Assembly (NCBI GenBank): GCA_009846685.1
Contig: VWVY01000006.1
Coordinates: 1-64,000 of the forward strand
DNA from: Rhizobiales bacterium SYSU XM002
GTDB lineage: Bacteria > Pseudomonadota > Alphaproteobacteria > Rhizobiales > Beijerinckiaceae
Direction of reading: 5' to 3'
DNA: 64,000 nt
The notes below the pieces were generated by a model. That model made no database searches. It was given only the letters and a program-made list of their open reading frames with translations, and was not told where the DNA came from. Numbering within the stretch: the first letter of the stretch is position 1; each line of letters opens with the position of its first letter. This document shows positions 46,180 through 55,335 of this stretch, one piece after another. Position numbers and translations under genes: made by a program.

Positions 46180-46419
46180 ATGGACGGCAAGATGCTCGAC
46201 CACAAGATGCTCGACCTCATGGGTCTCAAATGTCCACTTCCGGCGCTGAAGACCCGCAAGGCGCTGAAGTCGCATCCCGCTGGCAGCCTACTCGTCGTTC
46301 ATTGCAACGATCCGATGGCCGCCATCGATATCCCCAACCTCATCCGCGAGACCGGCGACAATCTCGTCGCCAGCGAACAGCAGGCGGACCGGCTGGTCTT
46401 CACCATCCGCAAGGTTTGA
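46180..46419 (+). CDS. tusA: TusA-family sulfur carrier
   Basis: 79 aa from the ATG at 46180 (GGGAG upstream). The active-site motif LMGLKCPLPALKTRKALK contains the persulfide Cys. TusA relays sulfur between a cysteine desulfurase or rhodanese and acceptors; near fdhD and a thiosulfate-type transporter it may feed the FDH sulfido ligand. Divergent from the WD40-cytochrome gene. Confidence 0.88.
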   Translation: MDGKMLDHKMLDLMGLKCPLPALKTRKALKSHPAGSLLVVHCNDPMAAIDIPNLIRETGDNLVASEQQADRLVFTIRKV

Positions 46420-46435
46420 ATGGCGCTCCGCGCGT

Positions 46436-47797
46436 TCAATGCGCGGGAGGCGAGAAGGCGAGCGAGGCGACGAGTCCAAGCGGGCCACTCGCGCGAGACT
46501 TCGACGACATCATCTTGTGCAGACGATCCCCGGCGAACCGGTTGTGGCCGTTGCGCGCCTGCAGGCGCTCGGTGAGAAGTCGCCGGGCGATGTCGTCATT
46601 GCCGCTGCGCAGCGCCGCCTCGATGGTGACCTGCTCGAAAACATCGCGCTGGGCGTTGCTGCCGCCGACAAGAAGGCGTTGATTGCGGCCCTCCAGCAGC
46701 AATTCGAGGGCACGCCCGGTTTGCCCCGAGGCATAGGCGACGAGCCCTTCGGCGCAGGATCGCCCGGCCCGGTCAGCCGGCAGGTTCTGCACCGCGTTGC
46801 GCGCGGGTTCCGAAGCGAGCGACCGGGCAAGCAGGTTCGCGGGTTTCCGCCGCCCGGCGCCGAGCAGCGCAAGAACGTAATGAAGATCCGCGAAAACGAG
46901 GCTGCGATCGTCGATGCGGGTCTCGGCCTTGTCGGCGAGTTCTTCCCACCGGTTCCCGACATCGTACCCGTCGAGTTCGAGCCGCATCAACAGCGAAGCG
47001 CCATTGGCGATATCGCGGAAATCGTCGGTCTGCTCGTGGCGGATCTTGCGATCGTAGAGTTCAAACACCTCGCCGATCGCGCCGGCCTCCAGCTTGAACA
47101 GCGCAAGATGCCAGAACAGATGCCCGCCGAAGTTGTTGCAATGGCCGATGCGCGCTTCGCGCCCTTCGATCCAGCGGATGCCATCCGCCGTCCGGCCCAT
47201 CATCTCGTGAACATGGCTGACGGCATGAAGCCCCCAGGCATCGCGGGCCTCGCGCTCGACTGCTTCGATACCAACCGCTTCCGCGCGTCCGTATTCGCCG
47301 TTCTCCTCCAGCGCGAAGGCATGGCACCCGAGCATGAATCCGCGATGGACATGGGTAACCGATAAACGGCCGATAACCCGTTCGATCGAACGTAACATGC
47401 CGCTCCGATCGCCCAGCATGAAGCGCAGCGCATGGCTCATCTTGGCGGCGAGGGTGTTGTCCGGTTCGGCGGTGATGACCTGTTCGAGCTTGTCGGTGGC
47501 CGCCCACCAGGCACCGTGCGCCGCCATCGACGCGGCCTCCGCATAGGCCATCTCGGTCCCGCCACCCGCCAATGAAATTGCCGTCGCAGAAACTTCCTGC
47601 GCAACCGGCGCCAGTTCCTTGCGGGCGAGCAGCGTCAGCATCAGCGCCTTTGTCGCATGAGCCCGCGCACTGAGCGGCGCTGCATCGAGCCACTGCTGAA
47701 GCAGCAACGGTGTCTCCTTCGCATGGGCAAGGAAGGCCTCCGTGAGCCGTGCTTCGATCGGCAGGGTTTCGGTCGCCTGCATGTCGGTATCGTTCAT
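46436..47797 (-). CDS. TTC38-like tetratricopeptide-repeat protein
   Basis: 453 aa from the ATG at 47797 (GGAGG upstream). Helical repeats throughout; the central block AWGLHAVSHVHEMMGRTADG and GHLFWHLALFKLEAGAIGEV resembles eukaryotic TTC38 and its bacterial relatives. No catalytic motif is visible. It is cytoplasmic in appearance. Its link to the FDH neighbourhood is positional only. Confidence 0.75.
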   Translation of the reverse strand: MNDTDMQATETLPIEARLTEAFLAHAKETPLLLQQWLDAAPLSARAHATKALMLTLLARKELAPVAQEVSATAISLAGGGTEMAYAEAASMAAHGAWWAATDKLEQVITAEPDNTLAAKMSHALRFMLGDRSGMLRSIERVIGRLSVTHVHRGFMLGCHAFALEENGEYGRAEAVGIEAVEREARDAWGLHAVSHVHEMMGRTADGIRWIEGREARIGHCNNFGGHLFWHLALFKLEAGAIGEVFELYDRKIRHEQTDDFRDIANGASLLMRLELDGYDVGNRWEELADKAETRIDDRSLVFADLHYVLALLGAGRRKPANLLARSLASEPARNAVQNLPADRAGRSCAEGLVAYASGQTGRALELLLEGRNQRLLVGGSNAQRDVFEQVTIEAALRSGNDDIARRLLTERLQARNGHNRFAGDRLHKMMSSKSRASGPLGLVASLAFSPPAH

Positions 47798-47991
47798 GAG
47801 ATGTGCCTCCAGCGGCCGCGTTTTTGATAGCTCGACCATGCGCGCTTTTACCGAAGCGCGAACCACACAAACGCTCGCGCGACATTCAAGGCTTCGTGAT
47901 GATTTCGATCTGCCGTGAAGCGTTCCTTGAAAAGAACAAAGCATTTGTTATTTGGAACCGGATACCGCTTCTCCTGCCCCCCGGATCGTTC

Positions 47992-49128
47992 ATGGCTCCT
48001 GCCTTTCCTCCCGCGTTGGTTCCGTTGGCCGCCTTTGCCATTCTGGCCGCGCTCGCGGGGCGTTATTCGCTCTCGCTCGCAGTGCTGGCGGCCATTGGCC
48101 TCTTTGCAGGCATTGCGCTTTATCATGCTAGTTTCGGATTCACGGCGGCGTGGCGGCGCTTCATTCTAGAGCGTCGCAGTGCGGGTCTTCGTGCTCAGAT
48201 CATCCTAATCGGGATCACGAGCCTCGTGTTCTTTCCGCTTCTCGCGGGGGGCGAGGTCTTCGGGCGTCCCGTCGGCGGCTTCGTGTTTCCCATCGGCTGG
48301 GCGCTGGTGACCGGAGCTTTCCTGTTCGGCCTAGGGATGCAGCTCGGCGGGGGGTGCGGCTCCGGCACGCTTTTCACGATCGGTGGCGGCTCGGTGCGGA
48401 TGCTGGTGACGCTCGCGTTCTTCGTCCTCGGCTCGACACTGGCGACAGCGACATCGGGTTTCTGGCTCGCCTGGCCGAGCCTGCCGTCCTACTCGATCGT
48501 CGATAAATGGGGGGCAGCACCGGCGCTCATGGCAATGCTCGCCTTCCTCGCGGCCCTCTTTGTCCTCGTCTCGCGTGCCGAACGGCAGCGGCATGGCGCC
48601 CTCCCAAGCCTCACGAAACCGGAAACGCATTGGATCACCGGCCCGTGGTCACTGGTCGCCGGCGCCGTCGCGCTCGCGGCTGTGAACGTCGCCGTGCTGC
48701 TCGTCTACGGCTGGCCATGGGGGATCACCTCGGCTTTTGCACTCTGGGGCAGCAAGATAGCGCTGGCGCTCGGTTTTTCGCCCATGACATGGGCTTACTG
48801 GACCGGGCAGGAGGCCGCGCTCAACGCACCGCTGATCTCCGATCCAGTCAGCGTCACAAATTTCGGCATCATCCTCGGCGCCATGCTGGCGGCGATGCTC
48901 GCCGGCAAGTTCAGGCCGAGTTTCACGATTCCAGCGCGCTCGCTGCTCGCTGCCGTGGTGGGCGGGTTTCTGCTCGGTGTCGGCGCGCGGCTCGGCACCG
49001 GCTGCAACATCGGCGCATTCTTCTCCGGCACGGTCTCGGGCAGCCTGCACGGCTGGGTCTGGCTGATCTTCGCCTTCGCCGGCAACATGGCCGGTGTGCG
49101 GTTGCGCCCGCTCTTCCGCCTCGATTGA
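47992..49128 (+). CDS. YeeE/YedE-family sulfur-compound transporter
   Basis: 378 aa, about ten membrane spans. Conserved Cys residues sit in the two family loops LGGGCGSGTLFTIGGG and LGTGCNIGAFFSGTVSG, which in TsuA line the thiosulfate path. Start ATG at 47992 is preferred to a longer frame from 47899. It probably imports thiosulfate and may supply sulfur to TusA. Confidence 0.88.
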   Translation: MAPAFPPALVPLAAFAILAALAGRYSLSLAVLAAIGLFAGIALYHASFGFTAAWRRFILERRSAGLRAQIILIGITSLVFFPLLAGGEVFGRPVGGFVFPIGWALVTGAFLFGLGMQLGGGCGSGTLFTIGGGSVRMLVTLAFFVLGSTLATATSGFWLAWPSLPSYSIVDKWGAAPALMAMLAFLAALFVLVSRAERQRHGALPSLTKPETHWITGPWSLVAGAVALAAVNVAVLLVYGWPWGITSAFALWGSKIALALGFSPMTWAYWTGQEAALNAPLISDPVSVTNFGIILGAMLAAMLAGKFRPSFTIPARSLLAAVVGGFLLGVGARLGTGCNIGAFFSGTVSGSLHGWVWLIFAFAGNMAGVRLRPLFRLD

Positions 49129-49132
49129 AGCC

Positions 49133-50296
49133 TTATTCCGCCGGCGCGGCAACCGCAGCACCGGCAGGGCGCGCGGCAGACTGGTTCTCCCGCGATTTGT
49201 AAGCTCGGGCGATCAGCGCCACAGTGAACAGCGCCGTGAACCCGGCAAGGTTGGCGATCGCCGTGGTCAGCCCATTGCGCCCGATGACATCAAGCACCAC
49301 GCCGAAACCCCACGCGAAGACGATCGACGCCATGAAGGTCGCAAGCGCCTGCTGTCCAATGAGGATCACCGGCCGAACCTCCGCAAGCCTGTCCTTGACT
49401 CCGGCGACGAGAACAAGCGCGACATAGGCCGTGGCGAGAAAATGCAGGTAGAGCGGCGCGACGAGGTTGGTCTTTCCCATATCGGGAACGAGGAGATCGT
49501 GAAGCTGGGCAAGCGCCGGGACGTTATCCGTGAATGCCCAGAAATTGACCGGCACCGAGGCAAGGACAACCAGAACCGCGAACCAGAACAAGAGGCCCAT
49601 CCTCACCGGCGGCGCGGGGAGCCATCCCATGCCGAAACCAAAGCCGGTGAAGAACACCAGCTGCCACGCAAAAGGGTTGAAAAACCAGGTCATGCCCGGC
49701 TCCTGCCCACCGGGCAGATTGATGCCCAGCACCTGCACGGCAAGCCAGAGCGCGAACGAAACGACCACGGGCAGCCAGCGCGAGATCGCCGCCAGCGCCA
49801 TCATTCCCGGCACCATCACCAGCAAAACGATATACATCGGCAAGATGTCGAGAAATGCGGGCGTAAAGTTCAGGGTCATCAGCTTGACGAGACCCGCACC
49901 GACATTGGCGAAAAACCAGCCCAGCATCAGGTGGTCCGTGTAATGCGTGCCGGTCAGCTGCGAAGCGAGCGCGCTCAGCGTCATCAGGACGAGCGCGAGC
50001 CCGATGTGGGCCCAATAAACCTGCCAAATGCGGAACAGGATGCGGCGCGTGCCGGCGAGCCAGCCGCTCTTGCGGAAAACACGTCCGAAAGCGAAAGACG
50101 AGGCAAGCCCCGAGCAGAAGACGAACAGTTCTGCCGCCGAGGAAAACCCGAACCGCGCGGGAATGAAATTGAACCAGCTGTTGCCCGGCATATGCGCGAC
50201 GAAGATGATCAACATCGCCAGGCCGCGGAAGAAATCGAGCCGCACGTCGCGGGGCGATCGGACATTCGGCAGCGCGGACGAAAATGTCGTCGTCAT
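49133..50296 (-). CDS. OpgC-family membrane acyltransferase
   Basis: 387 aa, roughly ten membrane spans. The start VRLDFFRGLAMLIIFVAHMP carries the R/H-type motif of the OpgC/acyltransferase 3 group; FSSAAELFVFCSGLASSFAF follows. OpgC proteins O-succinylate periplasmic glucans. Its start overlaps the upstream TPP-enzyme stop by 4 bp (50293-50296), so they are cotranscribed. Confidence 0.88.
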   Translation of the reverse strand: MTTTFSSALPNVRSPRDVRLDFFRGLAMLIIFVAHMPGNSWFNFIPARFGFSSAAELFVFCSGLASSFAFGRVFRKSGWLAGTRRILFRIWQVYWAHIGLALVLMTLSALASQLTGTHYTDHLMLGWFFANVGAGLVKLMTLNFTPAFLDILPMYIVLLVMVPGMMALAAISRWLPVVVSFALWLAVQVLGINLPGGQEPGMTWFFNPFAWQLVFFTGFGFGMGWLPAPPVRMGLLFWFAVLVVLASVPVNFWAFTDNVPALAQLHDLLVPDMGKTNLVAPLYLHFLATAYVALVLVAGVKDRLAEVRPVILIGQQALATFMASIVFAWGFGVVLDVIGRNGLTTAIANLAGFTALFTVALIARAYKSRENQSAARPAGAAVAAPAE

Positions 50297-51924
50297 AGTC
50301 GGCCCTCATAGGCGTCGGGTGCGATGCGCGCCGCGATCAGCGTAAATCTCTTGCGCTCGGAAAGCGCCGTCCTGATGGCTTCTTCCAGCGCCGGACCGTT
50401 GGAAACAGTATGGCCCGCGCCGCCAAAGGCCCGCGCAATGGCAGCGAAATCACTACCACCGAACCGAACGCCGCGTTCGGCCCGCCCGGAGGCGCGCTGC
50501 TTGAGGTCGATCAGCGCGAGGCGCTCGTCCTGCAGCACGACGACGATGATCGGAAGACCAAGATCACGGGCTGTCGCCAGTTCGCCTATCCCCATCTCAA
50601 GGCCGGCATCGCCGACGAAAGCGAAGACGGTCCGGTCCGGTGACGCGATCTGCACTCCCATCGCCAGCGGCAGGGCGCAACCCATCGTGCAAAGCGCGGA
50701 GGATTGCATCAGCCCACGCGGCTCGAACGTCTTCCACATCTGCGAGAGCAGGATGCGATGCGCGCCCGAATCCGCTGTCGCGAGCGCATCGAGCGGAGCA
50801 AGCCGGCGAACCGTGTCAAACACGACACCCGGCCCCCACTCGAATTCCGGCGAGAATGCCGATACCAGCGCGGAGCGCAAGGTTCTCACCTTGCGAATCT
50901 CGATTCCAGGTTTCTCGTCGAGCCCCGCCATGAGGGCGCGAAGGTTCTCGCTGACATCGCCGATCAGGAGATGGTCCGCCCGATGCATCTGATGCGTTGG
51001 CAAGGTAGCGGCCAGTTCGATCACCGGGATACCGGCCGGGAACGGATCGCGCCAGTTGATACGCATCTCGATCGGGTCGTAGCCCGCGAGCACAAGGCAA
51101 TCCGCCTCCTCGAGAAATGGCAAAAGGAGCTTGTCGGCCTTGGGTGAAAGGCCGGCCCCGCCGAGCGCAAGCGCATGGTCCTCGGGCACGAGCCCCTTGG
51201 CCTTGTAGGTGGTGATCAGCGGCGCGTTGAAACGTTCGATGAACTCCCGCAGAGCGGGACCGGCCGCGTGATTGACCGCATCCACGCCGGCGATGACCAG
51301 CGGATGACGTGCGGTCTTGAGCGCATCGCGCGCTATTGCGAGAGCAGCCGGAGCAGCTTGCGCCGGCGCCGCAACCGGACGGCGGAACAATGCCACATCC
51401 GGCTCTTGCCCCTCCGCGACAGCGATCGGCACATCGACATGCACCGGCCCCGGCTGTCCTTCAATCGCGATGGCAATCGCCCGGTCGATGACGCGTTCGA
51501 CGGCACCTGCACTCGCGCTCAGCGTCGCCTTGGTGATCGGCCGGAACAGCGCCTGGTGATCGAAGACCTGATGGGTATAGCTTTCCGCCTCGGCTTGGTC
51601 GACGCGGCCAGTCAGAAAAATCAGCGGCACGCGATCCTGAAACGCATTGGCGACGACATTGACCGCGTTGGCCGCACCGGGACCGAGTGTCGCGATGAGC
51701 ACGCCGGGCGCAACGGGAGCATCCGGCTCATTTTCCATCTGTCGGTGCCAATAGCCCTCCGCCATGAAACCGGCAGCGTTCTCGTGTTTTGTCAGCACGA
51801 ACCGGATGCCCGCCTTGGCGAGCCCGTCGATCAGGCCGAGCACTTCGCCGCCCGGCATGCCGAAGGCGATGCGGCATCCCTGACGCGCCAACCGTTCTCC
51901 GATGATATCCGCGCCGCTGGACAT
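50293..51924 (-). CDS. Acetolactate-synthase-like TPP-dependent enzyme
   Basis: 543 aa. N-terminal TPP-pyrimidine domain with the catalytic Glu in KHENAAGFMAEGY, so it is not glyoxylate carboligase (which has Val there). The Mg/TPP motif begins GDAGLEMGIGELATARDLGL, but the usual N-N at its end is replaced by L-Q-D. Central domain KGLVPEDHALALGGAGLS. It probably decarboxylates a 2-oxo acid; the substrate cannot be named. Divergent from the OtnI-like gene, with 119 bp between. Confidence 0.85.
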   Translation of the reverse strand: MSSGADIIGERLARQGCRIAFGMPGGEVLGLIDGLAKAGIRFVLTKHENAAGFMAEGYWHRQMENEPDAPVAPGVLIATLGPGAANAVNVVANAFQDRVPLIFLTGRVDQAEAESYTHQVFDHQALFRPITKATLSASAGAVERVIDRAIAIAIEGQPGPVHVDVPIAVAEGQEPDVALFRRPVAAPAQAAPAALAIARDALKTARHPLVIAGVDAVNHAAGPALREFIERFNAPLITTYKAKGLVPEDHALALGGAGLSPKADKLLLPFLEEADCLVLAGYDPIEMRINWRDPFPAGIPVIELAATLPTHQMHRADHLLIGDVSENLRALMAGLDEKPGIEIRKVRTLRSALVSAFSPEFEWGPGVVFDTVRRLAPLDALATADSGAHRILLSQMWKTFEPRGLMQSSALCTMGCALPLAMGVQIASPDRTVFAFVGDAGLEMGIGELATARDLGLPIIVVVLQDERLALIDLKQRASGRAERGVRFGGSDFAAIARAFGGAGHTVSNGPALEEAIRTALSERKRFTLIAARIAPDAYEGRL

Positions 51925-52043
51925 TCGATGATCCTTTCCCGGCCTGATTGCCCGAAACCGGCTTCACCCGCATTTCGCAATTGCGTGATCGGCGCGAACG
52001 GAGGACAAAGGCGCTCCCTGAATACCGAATACCGGAGACCTCG

Positions 52044-52820
52044 ATGCCGCGTTTCGCCGCCAACCTCTCGATGATGTTCAACGAGCTTCCGTTCCTTGAG
52101 CGATTCGAGGCCGCCGCCAAAGCCGGTTTCCGCGCGGTCGAGTTCCTTTTTCCCTACGAATTTCCGGCCGAGGAAATCGGCGCGCGCCTGAAGGCTTTCG
52201 GCCTCACGCAGGTTCTGTTCAACCTACCGCCGGGCGATTGGGAAAAAGGCGAACGCGGCATGGCCGCCCTGCCGGGGCGCGAGGCGGAATTTCTCCAAAG
52301 CCTCGAAACCGCAAAGCCTTACGCTGTCGCGACCGGCGTGAAACGCCTGCACCTTATGGCCGGCAGGATCTCCCGTTCCGATGGCGCCGCGCTCACCCGC
52401 TACGAGACCGCGATCCGCCGCGCGGCGGATACCTTCGGCCCGCTCGGCATCGATATCCTGCTCGAACCGCTCAACACCCGCGACATGCCGGGCTATCTGC
52501 TCGACAGCTACGATTTCGCGGCGGATTTCATCTCACGCCTCGCCCTGCCGAACGTGCGGCTGCAGTTCGATATCTATCACTGCCAGATCCTGCACGGCGA
52601 TATCACGACGCGCCTGCGCACAATGTTGCCGATCATCGGCCACATTCAGGTGGCCAGCATTCCCTCCCGCCACGAGCCGGACAGCGAGGAACTGAGCGAC
52701 AGCTTCCTCTTCGCCGAACTCGACCGGCTCGGTTACGCGGGGTTCGTCGGGTGCGAGTACCGCCCGAGGGCCGGCACGGAAGCCGGCCTCGGCTGGTTCG
52801 CGCCTTACCGGAGTGCGTGA
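52044..52820 (+). CDS. OtnI-type 2-oxo-tetronate (hydroxypyruvate) isomerase
   Basis: 258 aa, TIM barrel of the xylose-isomerase-like group. N-terminal FAANLSMMFNELPFLERFEA and AGFRAVEFLFPYEFPAEEIG, then LEPLNTRDMPGYLL and QFDIYHCQILHGD with metal ligands, and EYRPRAGTEAGLGWFAPY. It interconverts hydroxypyruvate and tartronate semialdehyde, or 2-oxo-tetronate isomers in the newer assignment. Downstream is a mutarotase gene. Confidence 0.88.
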   Translation: MPRFAANLSMMFNELPFLERFEAAAKAGFRAVEFLFPYEFPAEEIGARLKAFGLTQVLFNLPPGDWEKGERGMAALPGREAEFLQSLETAKPYAVATGVKRLHLMAGRISRSDGAALTRYETAIRRAADTFGPLGIDILLEPLNTRDMPGYLLDSYDFAADFISRLALPNVRLQFDIYHCQILHGDITTRLRTMLPIIGHIQVASIPSRHEPDSEELSDSFLFAELDRLGYAGFVGCEYRPRAGTEAGLGWFAPYRSA

Positions 52821-52834
52821 GCGGGAGGGCGTCG

Positions 52835-53887
52835 ATGCAGGTCAGGTCGTTCGGTAAGTTTGCCGGCGGAACGGTGTCGGAGATCACGCTGCAGCTCGGA
52901 ACCGGCGCTAAAGCCCAGATCCTGACGTTCGGCGCCGCCCTGCGCGACCTGATCGTTCCTGCCCCGGACGGAGAACAACGCGTCGTCCTCGGACTGGAGA
53001 CGTTGGACGACTACCTCAACCACTCCCCACACATGGGTGCGATCGCCGGGCGTTACGCCAACCGGATCGCGCACGGACGTTTCGTCCTCGACGGCAAAGC
53101 GCACCAGCTTCCGCTCAATCAGGCGAACACGCATTCGATCCACGGCGGCGGCAATGGTTTCGGCAAGCGCAACTGGACGCTGCTCCACGCCGATCAAACC
53201 TCCGTGACGCTGGCTCTCGTCTCGCCCGACGGCGATGCCGGATACCCCGGCACGCTGGTGACGACCGCTCGGTATTCGCTTCTACAACCGGCAACGCTCC
53301 GGCTCGAACTCTGGGCACATACGGATCAGCCGACGATCCTGAACCTCGCGCACCATTCCTATTTCAACCTCGATGGCTCGCCCGACATTCTCGATCACGA
53401 ACTGATGCTGCGCGCGCCGGTTGTCACCTCGGTCGATACCGATCTCATCCCCGATGGCGCGCTCCGCCCTGTTGGCGATACGCCTTACGATTTCCGTCGC
53501 GCGCGGCCTGTCCGGTCTGTTGATATCGCTGGTGAGCGCGTGGGCTACGATCACAACTTCTTCCTGCGTCGTGAGCGGCGCGAACCCTTCGCGCCCGGGG
53601 TTGAACTCGCCCATGCGGCGACGCTCGCTTCCGCGCGGTCAAAGCTGGCGATGGAAGTCTGGACCACAGAACCCTGCCTTCAATTCTACGACGGCGCAAA
53701 ATTGAACCTGCCAGTATCGGGGCTTGACGGAATCCGCTACGGCGCCAACGCTGGCCTGTGCCTCGAACCGCAGCATGCGCCCGACAGTCCCAACCATCCG
53801 CATTTTCCCACGACGGTGCTGAGGCCCGGCGAACTCTACCGGCAGGTCAGCGAGTTCCGTTTCCAGCCCCGGAACGAGCCAGCCTAA
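52835..53887 (+). CDS. Aldose 1-epimerase (mutarotase)
   Basis: 350 aa from the ATG at 52835 (GGGAGGG upstream). Motifs GRYANRIAHGRFVLDG, NTHSIHGGGNGFGKRNW, NLAHHSYFNLDGS (catalytic His) and YDHNFFL, plus a Glu near CLEPQHAPDSPNHPHFP. It equilibrates the anomers of aldoses. Its stop overlaps the convergent solute-binding protein stop at 53884-53887. Confidence 0.9.
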   Translation: MQVRSFGKFAGGTVSEITLQLGTGAKAQILTFGAALRDLIVPAPDGEQRVVLGLETLDDYLNHSPHMGAIAGRYANRIAHGRFVLDGKAHQLPLNQANTHSIHGGGNGFGKRNWTLLHADQTSVTLALVSPDGDAGYPGTLVTTARYSLLQPATLRLELWAHTDQPTILNLAHHSYFNLDGSPDILDHELMLRAPVVTSVDTDLIPDGALRPVGDTPYDFRRARPVRSVDIAGERVGYDHNFFLRRERREPFAPGVELAHAATLASARSKLAMEVWTTEPCLQFYDGAKLNLPVSGLDGIRYGANAGLCLEPQHAPDSPNHPHFPTTVLRPGELYRQVSEFRFQPRNEPA

Positions 53888-55185
53888 CGGAACAGCAATT
53901 CGAAGCGGGATTTCATGTCGGTCAGCATCGCGTCTGCCGTCCGGTTGCCGGCAAGAAAGGCGTGGAAATTCCCGCGCACGATTTCCGAGATCTCGTTATA
54001 GCGCGGGCTGGCCGGGCGCGCCCTTGCCTTCATCAGAACCGGCAGGGCGTTTGCAAACCACGGCTGGGCAGCCAGAATCTCCGGATCGGCGTAAAGCTCC
54101 CGGAACACGGGCAGGGCACCGGTTTTCAACGCAAGAACCTTGGCCGTTTCCGGTGACGAGAGATAGCGCGCGATCTCAACGGCGCGACCTTTGAGCTTGG
54201 AAGCAGCCACGACGGCAACATGCCAGCCGCCGATGCATCCCGCTCCACTGCCGGGCGAGAAACCCGGCGGATTCGCGATACCGATCTTTCCCGCGACGCG
54301 CGAACCCGCCTCGCCCTCGAAACGGGGCCACATGTATCCCCAGCCAAGCCCCATCACGAGCGTTCCTTGTGTCAACTGGTGGCGGATTTCATCGGTCTGG
54401 TAATTGGCAACGTCCGGCGGCAGTAGTTTGGCGGCGCGAAGCTCGTCCCACATCGTGAGTGCATTCTTGTGTGCGGGATCGTCAGCGGAAAAACCATCAC
54501 TGCGCACGAGGTCACCGCCGGCTCCCCAGAGTGTAGAGAGATAGGCACAGGTCGTGCTCTCGACATTGCCGCCCGCCAACGCGAGGCCGCGCAGGCTGCG
54601 CTGGTTCTCGGCCGTCAGGATGGCCTGGAGGCCGGTCCTGAGTTCGTTCCAGTCCTGCGGCACTTTCTGGCTGTGTTTCTCGAACAGGTCCTTGCGAAAA
54701 AAGAGGAACTGCGCATCCGCCAGGAAAGGCAGCGCAACGATACGCTCGCCGATCGTGGCGCTGGCGATCGAGGCCGGAAGATAGCGCTCGATCGTCGCGG
54801 CCCGGTTGCTGCCAAGATAGCTATCGAGCGGTTCGATCCATTTCAGCGCGGCCCATTGGGCTGGTCGGAGCGTATCAACCAGCACGAGATCGGCCATCGG
54901 CTCGGCAGCCGACAGTGCCTTGGCGAGAAAGTCTCGCTGCTCGTTCACCGTTTCACCGCCAACGATTTCCAGCTTCGCCGTTGGTTGGCGTTCGGTATAG
55001 GCCTTGAGCAGATCGCGGAACACATCCGACCGGGCGAAGGGACCGGCAAAAACGCGGACCACGTCTTGCGCCGTCGCCGGCACCGCCAGGGCGAGCATCA
55101 TTGCCGCCACCACCGGCGGCAGGGTGCGGAAAGAACGCATGATCCGGCGGAACATCGGCTCGGAAGCCTCGCTTGGCTGTGACAT
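53884..55185 (-). CDS. ABC transporter solute-binding protein (family 1)
   Basis: 433 aa from the ATG at 55185; the ATG at 55155 may be the true start since the signal peptide (LPPVVAAMMLALAVPATA) follows closely. Landmarks: YTERQPTAKLEIVGGETVNE, VPQDWNELRTGLQAIL and FLFFRKDLFEKHS suit a sugar- or polyol-type binding protein. No permease or ATPase gene lies beside it, so it is an orphan component here. Confidence 0.8.
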   Translation of the reverse strand: MSQPSEASEPMFRRIMRSFRTLPPVVAAMMLALAVPATAQDVVRVFAGPFARSDVFRDLLKAYTERQPTAKLEIVGGETVNEQRDFLAKALSAAEPMADLVLVDTLRPAQWAALKWIEPLDSYLGSNRAATIERYLPASIASATIGERIVALPFLADAQFLFFRKDLFEKHSQKVPQDWNELRTGLQAILTAENQRSLRGLALAGGNVESTTCAYLSTLWGAGGDLVRSDGFSADDPAHKNALTMWDELRAAKLLPPDVANYQTDEIRHQLTQGTLVMGLGWGYMWPRFEGEAGSRVAGKIGIANPPGFSPGSGAGCIGGWHVAVVAASKLKGRAVEIARYLSSPETAKVLALKTGALPVFRELYADPEILAAQPWFANALPVLMKARARPASPRYNEISEIVRGNFHAFLAGNRTADAMLTDMKSRFELLFR

Positions 55186-55335
55186 CAAGCGGCAGCATCA
55201 GGATCGTGGCAGCCGTGGCAAGAAGCCTTGCCGTCGATTTTGTGAATTCCTGTCGAAAAACCGGATTGTGCATTCGGAAAGTGCCCGCATAGCCGCTTTC
55301 ATCCCGGCACACCGGCTGTTACGACTGGTCCAACC

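Noticed and set aside
49094-50311. 405-aa open frame on the plus strand
   Set aside because: Antisense to the OpgC-like gene, whose hydrophobic spans are clear.
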